Assembly (NCBI RefSeq): GCF_028476545.1
Contig: NW_026731783.1
Span: 983,001-1,047,000, forward strand
From: Physella acuta
Taxonomy: Eukaryota > Mollusca > Gastropoda > Physidae
Direction: 5' to 3'
DNA: 64,000 nucleotides
Part shown: piece by piece, positions 22,310 to 34,804 of the stretch
How the letters are laid out: every line of letters starts with the position of its first letter
How positions within the stretch are numbered: the first letter of the stretch is position 1
The notes under the pieces: model-generated
The model's input: only the letters and a program-made list of their open reading frames with translations
The model's database searches: none
Told to the model about the DNA's origin: nothing
Position numbers and translations under genes: made by a program

Positions 22310-22875
22310 GGATATCACAGAGAAAATAAACGAGCTAAATGTAAAACTGCAAAGAAAGGAAAACCCAGCATATGCCTTGCTTGAAGAAGTGGTTTGTTTA
22401 GAAAAAAAAAATTACTTCATTTTGTTGAAGACACGGAGAGCGGTAAATTACTTTATTTCGAAAAATCTGAAAAAAAAAAATGTCGTGATAAAACCAACGC
22501 TACTATTAACATGAATCACTTCGGCATTACTATAAACAAAATGAAAGATGAGTTCACTGAGATATTTAAGCAATTCAAAATAAATGCAAGTACTCTAACT
22601 TTCATAGTAGATCCTCTCAACACAAAAACAATGATATTAACTTTGAGCTATTTGGAATGTTGCTGGTTGTCTTCAAAAGAAATAGCTGGATTTGAAAACC
22701 AAACATTTCTCGAGTGGTAAGTTCACAGATATCAAGAGCAAGTTAGAGGTCCAGAAAAACATCTGCGGGATGAGGCACTATTGTGTGAAGGATGGAATAG
22801 TCTCCCAGGATGCTACAATGAGGTGAAGAAGTTGCCTTTTGGAGTGCTTGCGACCTTCGGGTCAACATATTAAAG
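22310..22875 (+). pseudogene. hAT transposase remnant (C-terminal part)
   Basis: Segments include [65 protein letters not shown] and, at the end, LATFGSTY. The order matches the ZBED5/GTF2IRD2-like hAT proteins, where FGSTYxCEQxF belongs to the dimerisation domain. Frames change several times and stops occur, so it is dead. Confidence 0.8.
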
Positions 22876-23050
22876 CAAGCGTTTTATTGCATAAATATAA
22901 TACAAAGTATAGGAAGCCAACTAACTAATAAAAATGTGAAGGTTTGCTTGAACTGAAAACAAGTTATGAGCCAGGTTTAAACAAACTTTCAAAAGGCATG
23001 CAAGGCCAAACTATTGTAAATAGTATTCAATAATTAAAGCTACATACTTT

Positions 23051-23052
<2 letters not shown>

Positions 23053-23139
<87 letters not shown>
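23053..23139. repeat. (TA)n microsatellite
   Basis: About 43 TA dinucleotides lie directly left of the 5' LTR. A second TA tract lies directly right of the 3' LTR. Confidence 0.97.
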
Positions 23140-23147
<8 letters not shown>

Positions 23148-23849
23148 GGGTAGGCCTAGCTACTAGTTACAAATCTGATAACGAACGAATAGCCGAGACG
23201 CAGTATTACAGTCTGACGCAACATAGCAGGTGGCTTATTGGATCGGACTGATAACAATCTCAAAGCCAACGCGTGCTATTTTGGGAAACGGTACAAGGGG
23301 ATTCAGACGGCCTGTCAACTTTGATTGATAGGATGCAGATGTTATTTCACGGACTGTACGTGAGAACTGCGCAACTAGTGGTCGGAGACATCGAGTACAA
23401 GTATCGATTACGGAGGAATACAAGTACGAAGACGAGTACGGATACAAGGCATAAATAGGAGGGGACGGCAGAACTCGTTCTCTTCCCTCTTCATCGCTCG
23501 CTTTAGATCAGTCAGTCTGTGTGACATATCAAGTTGGTTATATTGTGTTAAGAAGGACAATAGACATGTGGATTCAGTTATATGAAGCCTAGTGAGGACT
23601 GTTAGGGGTCAGTTGATTCAGACTATTATTGTGAAACATTCCTGTTGATTCATTGTGTTATATTGAAGCATTTCTTGATTCATGTAATAAAAGGATCAAT
23701 AGCGAACCTGCATCTTCGAGTCTTTCTACTGTAGTCGATGTTGTGTAGCATGAGTGGTTCAACTCGTTACAATTGGCGTTGTCGGGCAGGATAGACTCGG
23801 GGAAGGTCACATTTGGCGTTGCGAGCAGGGTAACTGTTCGCTCGTTACA
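23140..23849 (+). repeat. 5' LTR of the Ty3/gypsy element
   Basis: This begins TGTGAC and ends TTACA. It contains a TATA-like CATAAATA near 23449 and AATAAA near 23686. The sequence just inside, TTGGCGTCGTCGG, is in the primer-binding position. Confidence 0.92.
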
Positions 23850-26800
23850 TTTGGCGTCGTCGGACAGGATGAATTCAACTAGACTTGCCGTTTGAGGCAC
23901 CTATAGTCAACCTTGTGCATAACTGTGTTTTGTGTGTGTGTGATTTCGGACATTCAGGAACTGTGAAAATTGAGGAACGAGGAAAATTTTTTCATACACA
24001 CACGGTAAGAAAGAACTCTTTTGTTTGACTTACGGGATAAAATGTCTACTCTGGACGAGAAGCAGACCCATATAGTGGTCCTACCCAGAGAGTCCCACAT
24101 TAACAAATTTTACGGGGACTGGGATCCAACTTTAACCAACAGGTTCAGTGAAGAGGTCAAAGCGGCCTGGGCCTCGAGAGGCATGTCACCAGAGGAAAGA
24201 TTAAGACTGCTGATGGGCAGTATAGGAGAGACGGTTAGGGCAGAGGTCAAATGCCACGATAAAACCGTCCAATCAGATCCAGATAAGGTGCTGGATCTGA
24301 TTATGGAGACCTTTGGGGAGAGACGGTCGGGATCGCAACTGCTGGCAGGGTTCGTAGGCTTGAAGCAGAGAATGGCGGAGAGTGTGATGGAGTATTCACA
24401 CCGCATGAACGGGGCCTTTGATTCGGTAAAGGTCAAAACACCTGACATTGATGTGCGCCTACTGAGGGACCATTTCATTGAGGGGCTGGCAACCCCGATC
24501 CTAAGAAGAGAGTTGAAAGAGGAGGTCCACAAAGACCCGCAGTTGACCTTCCTTCAGGTCAGGAACTCAGCGATCCGCAGGTCCGAGGATGAGGACCAAT
24601 CGAACTGTTCGGTGGACAAAGTCTCTGTGCCTGAACAGAGACAATCCCCACCCACAGGGGCCGACACGATGGAGACCATGATGGCTCAACTGTTGGCCCA
24701 CCTGGTTAAGGTTGACCAACGATTGGAGAGGTTAGAAAGCAGGTCAACAGCTGAGAATCAGGAAAAGAACGGGACAAAACAGGGACGGGTTGGACGGCCG
24801 CGTCCTGCCAAGCCATCACTCCAATGGACGGCCGACGGTCGACCAATTTGTTTGTCTTGTTCACAACCCGGACATATGGCACGGTACTGTCCGGTGAAAC
24901 GATCGCCCTCTGTACGGCAGGTCAAGGCTACAGAGCGGCGAGGTAATGACTTAGTAAACAAAATGACACAGAAACACAGTAAGGAGAAAAAGAAAGGTAA
25001 AACACAACTAATAGAAAAAATGAACTGTGAAATGAACTTGAATGTTGAAAAGTTTCAAGTGAACAATTTGTTGGCTAAGAAAAATGATGATAGGGAAAGT
25101 TCATGCAAATTAAAAGCACAGGAGAAATTTTCATCTTTAGAGTGTCTGTTATCGGAAGAAGTAAAGAAAAATAGTAGACAACAGAACAGTGTTGGCAAAC
25201 TAGAAGAAATGAAAGAGTCTCAAACAAGACTTGAAGAGAAATTATCCGATATTGAAAAAGAACTTCAAATTACAGCAAGGCTGGGATCCATCGAACAGCG
25301 ATGGGCAGCAGAATTGGCACTCGTTGACCTAGAGAGAAAACATCGCCCGGGGCGGTCCAATGGCAATGCGGACGCCTTATCAAGGAATCCTTACGAGAGA
25401 CCGGGCGATGAGGAAGAAACGCTGACAGGAATATGTGAGGTCAGAGCGTCAGCAGATATCCCTCATGGGGTACAAGTGATGCAAAACGGGCAGACCGGGG
25501 TGGAGCACATATCCACAGAGCCCGAACATATGGACAGTAGTGATTTTAATTGCCTTAATCACAAAAAGATAAGAGATGCCCAGAGAACGGATAGTGGCTT
25601 ACAACCGCTATTGAAATACGTCCAGAAACAAAAATTCCCAGGAAGAAGGGAAAGAGAACAATTTGGTCGAGAAACAAAGAAAATACTGAGTCAGTGGAAC
25701 CGTCTCAGTATAGAGGATGGTGTTCTCATGCGGAGAATTCATGACCAAATTGATGGGACAATACACCAGGTGGTGGTGCCTGGACAGTTACGAGAAGAAG
25801 TGCTAAGGTTGGCACATGACAGGGCAGGACACCAGGGTCAGGACAGGACGCACAAAATATTACGACGGAGGTGTTACTGGCCCAATATGGAAATGGAGGT
25901 CAAACGCCATTGTGAGGCTTGTGTGAGGTGTCAGCATGCGAAAATGCCAGTTGTCAAAATGAGACAGCCATCAGGACACCTACTAGCGACAAAACCACTA
26001 GAAATTGTGGCTATGGACTTTACGTCGTTGGAGCAATCATCGGATGGGACGGAACATGTGTTGGTAATGACTGATGTATTCACCAAATGGACGGTGGCGG
26101 TGCCCACGCGAGATCAGACTGCCAAAACAGTGGCAAAGGTCTTAATAGAACATTGGTTCATCAAATATGGCATACCAAGACAATTACACTCTGACCAAGG
26201 AAGGGCTTTCGAGTCAGAAGTAATTAACCAACTGTGCAGCCACTACGGGATCAACAAATCTAGAACAACCACATTTAATCCGAAATGAAACGGACAGTGT
26301 GAACGGTTCAACCGCAGCATGCATGATTTGCTGCGTACGCTAGAACCTGAACAGAAAAAACGTTGGCCTGATTTTCTCCCAGAGTTGGTATATCTATACA
26401 ACTGCACACCCCATGCCACAACCGGCTTTGCGCCATACATGTTGCTGTTCGGACGGGAGGCTCGACTCCCTCTTGATTTGTTCCTAGGAAAAAGGGAGAG
26501 TATGACTGGCTCATACACCGCACTGGAATATGTGAATGAACACAGGAGAAGAATTAGAGAAATGTACAGGGTAGTACAGGAAAGACTAGAACATGAAGCA
26601 CGGCGAAGGGAACCGCCGGTACAGACAAAGGACCCGCCACTCAAACTGAATGACAGGGTATTACTGCGTAGCCACCCGTTAGGCAGAAATAAGATCCACG
26701 ACCTCTGGGGACAGGAGATATGGCAAGTCGTGGAGATGCCTAAAGGAGCAGGTGGCCCCTTTAAGATAAGACCCATCGATCACGCCAAACCGGATCGGTG

Positions 26801-27392
26801 GGCGAATATTGCTCAATTAAAGAAATATTGGAATAGGCAAGAAGAGCAGTTACACACAAGGAAATCCAAGACAATTAGGGAACCGGAAACTATAACGGAA
26901 ATTCACATACCCATCCCGGAACCATATCACCATCAACAGAACAACCGCGATACACAAGTGGAGGATAACGGCAACAAAGAGGATCCCGTTCCTTCCAGAA
27001 GCAGAGAGACAGTAGACCATCAGATAAGTGGTCCGCGGAGAAGTTTGAGGAACAGAAGGAAGACGAAATTTTTTGTCAGCAACCATCAAGTCTTTCATGG
27101 TCGTGCTGGTAGGAGAACAGACGGTTCAAAAAGCTATAAAAGTGAACTGGTGAAGGCACCAAACGAAAAGGGTGGATGTGAATTCTAGAACTGTTTTGTG
27201 TCTCAGGAAGATGATGTAGACACAGTTGATATGTGAAATAGGTATAACAGTCAATCGTATACGAATGGGACGTCGTGGACAGTGAGTGGAACAATACAAT
27301 TTTTTTTTTACGATTGTGCGATTGACTTTGGAGGAGTGCACCTGCCAGGCGTTGTTTGTGGTTGAAAACACACAAAAAAAGGCAGGGGTGGA

Positions 27393-28097
27393 TGTGACTA
27401 GGGTAGGCCTAGCTACTAGTTACAAATCTGATAACGAACGAATAGCCGAGACGCAGTATTACAGTCAGACGCAACATAGCAGGTGGCTTATTGGATCGGA
27501 CTGATAACAATCTCAAAGCCAACGCGTGCTATTTTGGGAAACGGTACAAGGGGATTCAGACGGCCTGTCAACTTTGATTGATAGGATGCAGATGTTATTT
27601 CACGGACTGTACGTGAGAACTGCGCAACTAGTGGTCGGAGACATCGAGTACAAGTATCGATTACGGAGGAATACAAGTACGAAGACGAGTACGGATACAA
27701 GGCATAAATAGGAGGGGACGGCAGAACTCGTTCTCTTCCCTCTTCATCGCTCGCTTTAGATCAGTCAGTCTGTGTGACATATCAAGTTGGTTATATTGTG
27801 TTAAGAAGGACAATAGACATGTGGATTCAGTTATATGAAGCCTAGTGAGGACTGTTAGGGGTCAGTTGATTCAGACTATTATTGTGAAACATTCCTGTTG
27901 ATTCATTGTGTTATATTGAAGCATTTCTTGATTCATGTAATAAAAGGATCAATAGCGAACCTGCATCTTCGAGTCTTTCTACTGTAGTCGATGTTGTGTA
28001 GCATGAGTGGTTCAACTCGTTACAATTGGCGTTGTCGGGCAGGATAGACTCGGGGAAGGTCACATTTGGCGTTGCGAGCAGGGTAACTGTTCGCTCG

Positions 28098-28102
<5 letters not shown>
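27393..28102 (+). repeat. 3' LTR of the Ty3/gypsy element
   Basis: This lies in direct repeat with 23140-23849 at a constant offset of 4253 bases. It runs into a (TA)n tract at its right edge. Confidence 0.92.

Positions 28103-28157
<55 letters not shown>
28100..28157. repeat. (TA)n microsatellite
   Basis: This TA tract mirrors the one left of the 5' LTR, as expected if the LTR element inserted into one tract. Confidence 0.95.
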
Positions 28158-28162
<5 letters not shown>

Positions 28163-28560
28163 CCTAATCATCTATCATAATATTGATATACAAATGTTAG
28201 TGGCTCTTTAAAAACTGGGAAATTCGGTAGATTGTAACTTTTGGCTCTTCCGTCTCAATAGGTGGCCGACCCCTGCCCTTGCCCTGCCCAGGTACCCAGG
28301 GATCAATATATAGTCTGTAATGCTTGCAATCCGTTTATGTACGAAAAATATACTAAACGAGTTCGCAATCAATGCAAGCAAAAACAGTTTCTGATAGCGG
28401 GTTGAAATAACCTAAATCTCGCCTATGATGTAGTGCAACGTGTACTTGGACGAGCTAACATATAGTCATATCGTATTCTGTTAAGGTAAATCACATACAA
28501 CTATAAAGAAGTGTTAATCTGGTCTTACACCCTGGACCACACTGACCCCATGGTACCAAA

Positions 28561-28997
28561 CACGTGATTTTTTTCAAAGTACCAGAGCAGGGTTAGTTAT
28601 TAATTAGGTTATCATTTTCTTCTGATTTCTCTTTGAAAATAAGCCAAAGTCTGTGGTGTCTAATACATAAATCACATGATATAAACAATCAAACAAAATT
28701 CAACAAAACGGTACCTTAAACATTCCTACATCATATCACTGTCAGCAACGGACTCTGTAGCGACCCAAAACACTTACATGTAACCTCCGTAACCAAGGAC
28801 GCCAAAGGGTGTGTGTTGTGGTATCACCCATATTCGTTTTCCTAACGCCAACTAGCAGGCTTTATGTAAACCAAATGCATGTCGGTTTAGAGTAACATTA
28901 CATTGTTTACATCGGTATTTAAAATACTGTTTAGCTGAAGCAAAATGTCGACACCAAACAGTTATGACGTAAGGTTGTGTACATTTTGATGTTAGCT
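28561..28997. other. Unassigned AT-rich sequence
   Basis: I see no gene, RNA or repeat partner here, apart from the last few dozen bases leading into the minisatellite. Confidence 0.5.
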
Positions 28998-29195
28998 CTG
29001 TAACATTGGCACCATTCAGATGGTCAACTTGATGTCTAGACATTGGCACCATTCAGATGGTCAGCTTGATGTCTAGACATTGGCACCATTCAGATGGTCA
29101 GCTTGATGTCTAGACATCGGTACCATCCAGATGGTCAGCTTGATGTCTAGACATCGGTACCATCCAGATGGTCAGCTTGATGTCTAGACATTGAG
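28998..29195. repeat. ~38-bp minisatellite, third array
   Basis: About five units are mainly of the ATGTCTAGACATT type. This is the likely relative of the right end of 11843-12135. Confidence 0.9.
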
Positions 29196-29799
29196 GAAAT
29201 AAATGTTGGTCCCGCTAAAATATCACACTAGTTTAGATACATCAGATCAGCTGAGTCTCGAATAACAACAGTGGCACGTGAAAGCTTTGGGTCGTTAGAG
29301 TGTTTGTTAATCACATTCTCCATCTGTTGTCACTTTTATCTCAATAGTTCAGGGGTATGAAGAGCAAAGAGGTGATGTTTAGTTACCAACAGCTGCGTCT
29401 CTAAAAAAGTGTTCATGTGTCTCTCTCTTTTGTGGATAGTTGAATTAAATCTTAATCATCCATGTATTATAAATAATTGTCATTTCAGTAATTAATTAGT
29501 TTTTTTATCACAAGTTTGATATGCTTATATAGAATGAGTCTTTTCATTACAGTATCAATTAATGACGCTACCAGTTACACCATACATGTTATTGGATTTG
29601 TTAAGTATGATTATTATTTTTTTGATTGGTCTACGTTAACATCAGAGGTGCGGGGTGGTGTTGGTTAATGACATGTGAGACGGGTAGACTGGGTGAGGAT
29701 GGGGGGGGGGGGGTTGCAGCATTTACAATGTTTGAGGCCACCATAAATGGAGGGATGACCTCTTATTAAATGTAATACAATTAATCTTGAACGTCTTGT
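29196..29799. other. Minisatellite flank and a MITE-like segment
   Basis: 29196-29420 resembles 12136-12430. About 29627-29780 is the reverse complement of about 46505-46640, including a G/C homopolymer and AAGAGGTCATCC at its edge, and may be a MITE. No gene is seen. Confidence 0.55.
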
Positions 29800-31416
29800 G
29801 ATTTGCAACTAGCGTACCGAAATGTCACAATATTATGTTTTAAATACGTATGTTTTTCCATGCATTACTATTATTTTAATTTATGTTACTTGTGTCTTGT
29901 ATGTGTTATTCATGTGTTAAGTATGTGTCAAACAATGTTATTTGATTTGGGCAATGGTTTATTAAAACACTATACACAAACACATCTCTTATTTAAACAT
30001 TTTAAGCCTAATTATTTTAAAATTGTTGAAAAAAAAATCAAATGTGTCCGTCCAAACAAAAATATCTTCCCTTATACTACTAAAATTAGACACCGCAAAT
30101 TGAAACTAAACATTTAATGTGACATAAAGAAGAAAATTCTCTAAGACAAGATCGAAAAAAATACACCAATAACAGTTATCTCGACCTTATCGGTTGTCTT
30201 TGATAAATGTATAACGTTTGGCCACTGTTTTGAAATTTATTTATTCACCTATTTTTTTAAGACTTATAAATGAGCAATACAAAAATCTGTTTGAGTGTAT
30301 AAATACTTTATTTACGTAATTTAATGTGATGCAATTTTCAGCCCTTTTTAGTATTTAAAAAGAAAATGTAATGATATAAGTATGTGTCAGTTATTTTTTA
30401 AGTTATTGCCCTTGATATATTTTTTGGAAAAAGACCTGTAGTATTTTGGAAACATTCATTTTTATTGCAATTTTAAAATTACAAAACTCTAACCTAATCT
30501 ACTTAATATATATATTTGAATATTTTCACTGAATGTAACACTGTATCAGATTTAACTTTGTTAGTAATCCACGTCATGTCAACTGTTATTTCATATTTGA
30601 ATTGAAATCCTACAAGTATCTGGCCACAGACGTGGAAAGTTATAGCAGCTTGCCATTTTCCTGGCATAATCTCTTAAGAAGTTGATAAAATATTACATTA
30701 ATACAATTGTGTTTTAAACACATGTTTAAATCATCATATGTTTAATATATCTTATGCTAAAAATGTTGAAATGCGTTTTCAACGTGACTTAATTGTGTCT
30801 TAAATGTGTTTTACATGTGTCTTACATGAGTCTTAAATGCTTAGAGTTTAAAAGGTAGTGTTAGTTTTATAAAGTGTGTCTGTGTTGTATGCAGGGGCGG
30901 AACTACCATACCGCCAGACCCCGCAATGCGGGGGGGGGGGGGGGGGGGCAGGACGTTTAGGGGCCCAGTTCCGACCAAAAAACAATGCATTTTTTTCAAA
31001 AATTATGTTTTTCATACATCTTGAAAGTGGTTTTGTAAAAAAAAAAACAGGTCTACTATAGCAGAGATTGTTGCGTAGAAAACTAATTTAAAATCTACAA
31101 GAGCTATAGTTTGAAAGGTAGGTAAACATTCACACTACTTCCATGACTTACTGCCCTTCTTTAAAATAGGAATGCCCACGAAGCTCATTTAAATAGTTTT
31201 GTACTATGTATATTAAAAAGCAATTAATTCTCTGAATTGTTACTTAAATAAGACGTACTATACAATAGTTCAATTTTTTCAAAATTGATATTATAAAAGC
31301 CAAAATTGAAAAAAATAAACATAACGCGAGAAACCATTCACGAATCAAGCTAACGTCTTTATATATTTTTGACCATCATATTTATGATGTATTATAGACT
31401 CTGATTTGGTTTGGAC

Positions 31417-31529
31417 CAGGGGTCGGCAACCTTTTGAGACAGAAGAGCCAAAAGTTACAATTTACAAAATTTCTTGCTTTTAAAGAGCCACTATCATTTT
31501 AATTTCAATATCATGATCTTTGATTAGGT

Positions 31530-31530
<1 letters not shown>
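31417..31530. mobile_element. Truncated hAT end (CAGGGGTCGGCAACC family)
   Basis: One terminus plus about 100 bp of subterminal sequence is present. The rest is replaced by a (TA)n tract at about 31531-31620. Confidence 0.75.

Positions 31531-31620
<90 letters not shown>
31531..31620. repeat. (TA)n microsatellite
   Basis: This tract directly follows the hAT end, as it also does in two other copies of the family. Confidence 0.95.
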
Positions 31621-31625
<5 letters not shown>

Positions 31626-31740
31626 GGCCCTAATTTTTTCTTTGCGGGGGAGCCTTTTTTTTCTAGTTCCGCCACTGGTTGTATGCAGCCGGCATTGGCC
31701 ACTCATGTATATATCGCACATTTACCAATCACCTACAACG

Positions 31741-33560
31741 TATGTATCTATTGCACATAATTTTTTTTTTAAATGTGTCTTATGAATGTACATTTTACTT
31801 TAATGGGATAAATTCAGTACAAATGCAATAAAAGTATGATTGTTCGACATTATGGGTGACTTGCATTTTTGATCATGTGGCTAACTTTACATTTAAGAAT
31901 GTATTGACATTTATGATATATTTTTTGTAACGATTTAATTTACAATATTATTATGTATGACCCTCTTAACAAACAAAAAAAAATAGTCATTGTTTTCCAA
32001 TCCTACTCGCCCCGTAAGAATAATTGGATATCCGCCATCTCTCGTGTATCTCTCCGGTATTTGTTAGTTGTATTTTCCGTCTTCTCCAACGTCCCAAGAA
32101 CAAAATAATATTACAGTTTATTCATATATAGGCGCATATGAGACCATTCCTAACTGTACTCAATCTCCAACTGCTTTATGATATGCGACTATGTCCTACA
32201 CGTTACACTGACCAACTCCTAACGTTTGGTCAGCTGACTGTCACACGTGACAGGCCAGTTTGTTCCACTGTTATTATATTGTTTCTGCTTGACCAATGTG
32301 TAGTTATTGTCTGGTCATTATAGCGTGCATGTACGTATTATCGTTTTAAAAAAAATGTCATGGAATAGTATCATCGGAACAACTTTAATTCAACCGGATT
32401 GATCGTTCGTCTTATTCATTCAAATGTCATGGCAACCATATTTTCAATAAAGTCCCTGATGCTTGCAAATATATTCCTTTACAAGTCATATTGACATTCA
32501 GGATAGTGTCCAGCTCACAATAATTACATTGTTCTTATAAATACAACCTATGTAGGTATATAGAGATTGTTTTATATGTCTAAAACTTGAATAATCTTTA
32601 GCTGTAGATAAATAAAATTCGACAATACTGGAGAGTGTTTTTGAACGAGTTATTTCAGTCATAATAACTAATTAAAACCATAGTTTACCTTTCAGATCAG
32701 ATAATGAACCAGTGTATATAATTTGTCATGGGTTTGGAAAATAAAATAATTCAATGGCTATTTCCTTGGATTACTCGAACTTGTAGCAACATGGGATCAT
32801 TTTCCTGCAAGCCATACACCAACAGTGGGAACAAAAACCGTTTTGTTACAACTTATCTTTTTGCTGAAACATACCCAACAACCACAGTGTGGTGGGAGAA
32901 GTCTAAGGTTTTATTATATATGTGTCAGGTCATCGACTTTCTTATTCACTTAGCTTTGTTAAGGCCTGTAATATTACTCCAGTTTACAACACAACGACAC
33001 AATTACAAGTTCAAATAACATTACAGTTTTTTCATATATAAGCATACATCATTTTATTCCTAGCTGTACTTTTTTTTTGGAAAACTGTGCAGTTTTATTT
33101 TTTACGATATGTTAACATTGAGTCAAGGTTAATGCATCATTTAAAAAAATGGTCAGCTGACAGTCACACGTTTCGTTCCAATGCTTTCATTTTGCATCTA
33201 CTTGTCCCTAGGGGGTTGTTGGTTGAGAATTAGAATTATAGCTTATATGAATGTATTATATGAATGTATTATTGTTAAAAAAAAAAAAAGTTTTTTCGGA
33301 AGAACAGACAGAAGAGTTCAACCTAGATTTAGCTGAATAAAGAGAAAGGCCTGTGACAAAGTCATACTGGTCAAAATAATTGTATTGACCATTACAACTG
33401 TCCCTTATGATAATTGTTTTTTTTTTGGTCAAAATAAAAAAAAATAGTCATTTCAATTATAATTTATTTTACGGGCATTTAAACAAATGATAAGTGACTA
33501 AATTAAATTATTTCTCCTTTAAAGTATCTAAACTTACAATCATAAATGACTGTTGTTTCT
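31741..33560. repeat. Inverted block E pieces and a hAT end fragment
   Basis: About 32270-32600 is the reverse complement of about 17920-18240. About 32700-32760 is the reverse complement of the interior of the hAT at 19278 (about 19581-19630). The open frame at 32728-33018 starts in that fragment and matches no known family. No gene is supported. Confidence 0.6.
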
Positions 33561-33689
33561 TTACATATAATATAGCAACATACCTTTATTTATCCTTATA
33601 TAATTGCGATTATTTATGATTAATGAAAAATAAAGCATTATAACACACAAAGTAAAAAAAAGGAGATACAATGCAAATATATTTTTAAA

Positions 33690-33990
33690 ATTGATTGAGA
33701 TTATCATCAGCTCAACCAGATTTGTGTTATCTTTGGCAGTCTGGACAATACTATCAAATGTCCTTTGTGTATCTGTTGCTGGCCTTTGGAATATCATCTC
33801 CATCAAACATAACAGATTGATCTAGTTTCCTAGTTACAAGTTCATTGACTTTCAGATCCGGCTGAGTAGACAATTTATCCTTCAGTCCTATGAATGTGTC
33901 AATATCTCCGCTGTTAAAGGCATACAGAAGATCAACCAGCCATTCTTTATCTGTGCCCTTCAAGGATGCCAAGATATCATGGGCAAGTAC
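33690..33990 (-). pseudogene. PSMD13: Fragment of 26S proteasome non-ATPase subunit 13 (Rpn9)
   Basis: On the minus strand, reading from 33990, the sequence gives VLAHDILASLKG, then TDKEWLVDLLYAFNSGD, then QPDLKVNELVTRK. In the next frame it gives INLLCLMEMIFQRPA and NLVELMI. The order follows the C-terminal third of animal PSMD13, a structural subunit of the 19S lid (compare human LYAFNSGNVERF and QLLCLMEMTF). One extra base near codon RK shifts the frame. It stops before the PSMD13 C-terminus and lacks the N-terminal two thirds. It abuts a hAT fragment at 33993. A dead retrocopy piece or a transposon-captured fragment both fit. Confidence 0.85.
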
Positions 33991-34029
33991 ATTCTCTCAA
34001 CACAAAAAACAATTAAGATCAACGTTGAG

Positions 34030-34330
34030 CTATTTGGAATTGATGCTGGTTCGCTTCAAAATAAGATTTGAAAACCAAACATTTGTGGAGCGGTAAGTTT
34101 ACTGATCTCAAGAGCAAGTTAGATGATTTGGAGGTCCAGTAAAACATGCACGTTTCACTGTACAACTGGACAGCTCTAAAAGAAATGTCGCGAGTTGAGG
34201 CCCTATTACGTGACGCATGGAAAAGTCTTACAGGATACTACGGTGAGGTGAAGAAGTTGGCTGACATTGGAGTGCTGACGATCTTCGGGTCAACATATTC
34301 ATGCGAGCAACGTTTTCTTGCATTAATATA
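34030..34330 (+). pseudogene. hAT transposase, C-terminal remnant with FGSTYSCEQRF
   Basis: The plus strand gives MSRVEALLRDAWKSL and, at the end, IFGSTYSCEQRF, the conserved block of the hAT C-terminal dimerisation domain. The upstream part is frame-broken. No intact transposase is present. Confidence 0.8.
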
Positions 34331-34533
34331 ATACCAAGTATACAAGCCAACTAACTAATAAAAATCTATAGGCGTGCTTGAAACTGAAAACGGGTTATGA
34401 GCCAGGTTTAAACAAACTTTCAAAAGGCTCGCAAGGTGAAACTGTTGTAAATAGTATTCAATAATTAAAGTTATATAATTTGATTACTGATTTTATTATT
34501 CTATGTTTGTGTTTTAATTTGAATAAATATTAT

Positions 34534-34674
<141 letters not shown>

Positions 34675-34804
34675 GACTAATATTTTTATGAGTTTTGAAA
34701 ATAAAATAAATAAATTATTAATATTTGTGCAAGGAGCTGAAGAGCCGCAACTGGACATCAAAGGAGCTGCATGCGGCTCGCGAGCCGCAGGTTGCCGACA
34801 CTTG

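Larger units (their letters stand above)
23140..28102 (+). mobile_element. Ty3/gypsy LTR retrotransposon, broken, young
   Basis: The two LTRs are about 710 bp (23140-23849 and 27393-28102). Parts recognisable between them are a gag-type region (from about 24042) with one CCHC zinc knuckle near 24850-24890, and an integrase-type region (about 25790-26830) with an HHCC zinc-binding part, a DDE-type core and a GPF-like module. The element is broken, with roughly two or three breaks, and is not autonomous. The LTRs look almost identical by eye (one internal difference seen), so it inserted very recently. It sits in a TA tract inside a hAT, and the target duplication is masked by that tract. Confidence 0.92.
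22082..28275 (+). mobile_element. hAT transposon remnant interrupted by an LTR element
   Basis: This begins CAGGGGTCGGCAACCTG and ends GGTGGCCGACCCCTG. Flanks GCCTAGCC (22074-22081) and CCCTTGCC (28276-28283) agree at 6 of 8 bases. Decayed transposase is at 22310-22875. The Ty3/gypsy element lies within the (TA)n tract of the hAT 3' region, so the hAT landed first. Confidence 0.85.
19190..28560. repeat. Copy C of the low-copy duplication, split by two hAT elements
   Basis: 19190-19277 and 20837-21895 match copy A 226-1400. 21895-22081 resembles about 5530-5700. 28276-28560 matches 9418-9710. The gaps are filled by hAT elements at 19278-20836 and 22082-28275, the second of which contains an LTR element. 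Confidence 0.78.
30892..31677. mobile_element. hAT-type element with perfect 8-bp target duplication
   Basis: Ends CAGGGGCGGAACTAC and CTAGTTCCGCCACTG are inverted. GTTGTATG repeats exactly at 30884-30891 and 31678-31685. No transposase is seen. A single end of the CAGGGGTCGGCAACC hAT family lies inside (31417 on), running into a long (TA)n tract. Confidence 0.92.
29800..31740 (-). repeat. Copy D, inverted copy of the low-copy duplication
   Basis: About 30170-30880 is the reverse complement of copy A 700-1330, and about 31686-31740 continues it. The 30892-31677 element interrupts it. The open frame at 29803-30117 has no recognisable domain and is rejected as a gene. Confidence 0.7.

Noticed and set aside
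31511-31721. Tyr/Ile-repeat open frames
   Set aside because: Translation of a (TA)n microsatellite.
32728-33018. 96-residue open frame starting with ATG
   Set aside because: Its first codons are inside a hAT end fragment, and the remainder matches no family I know.
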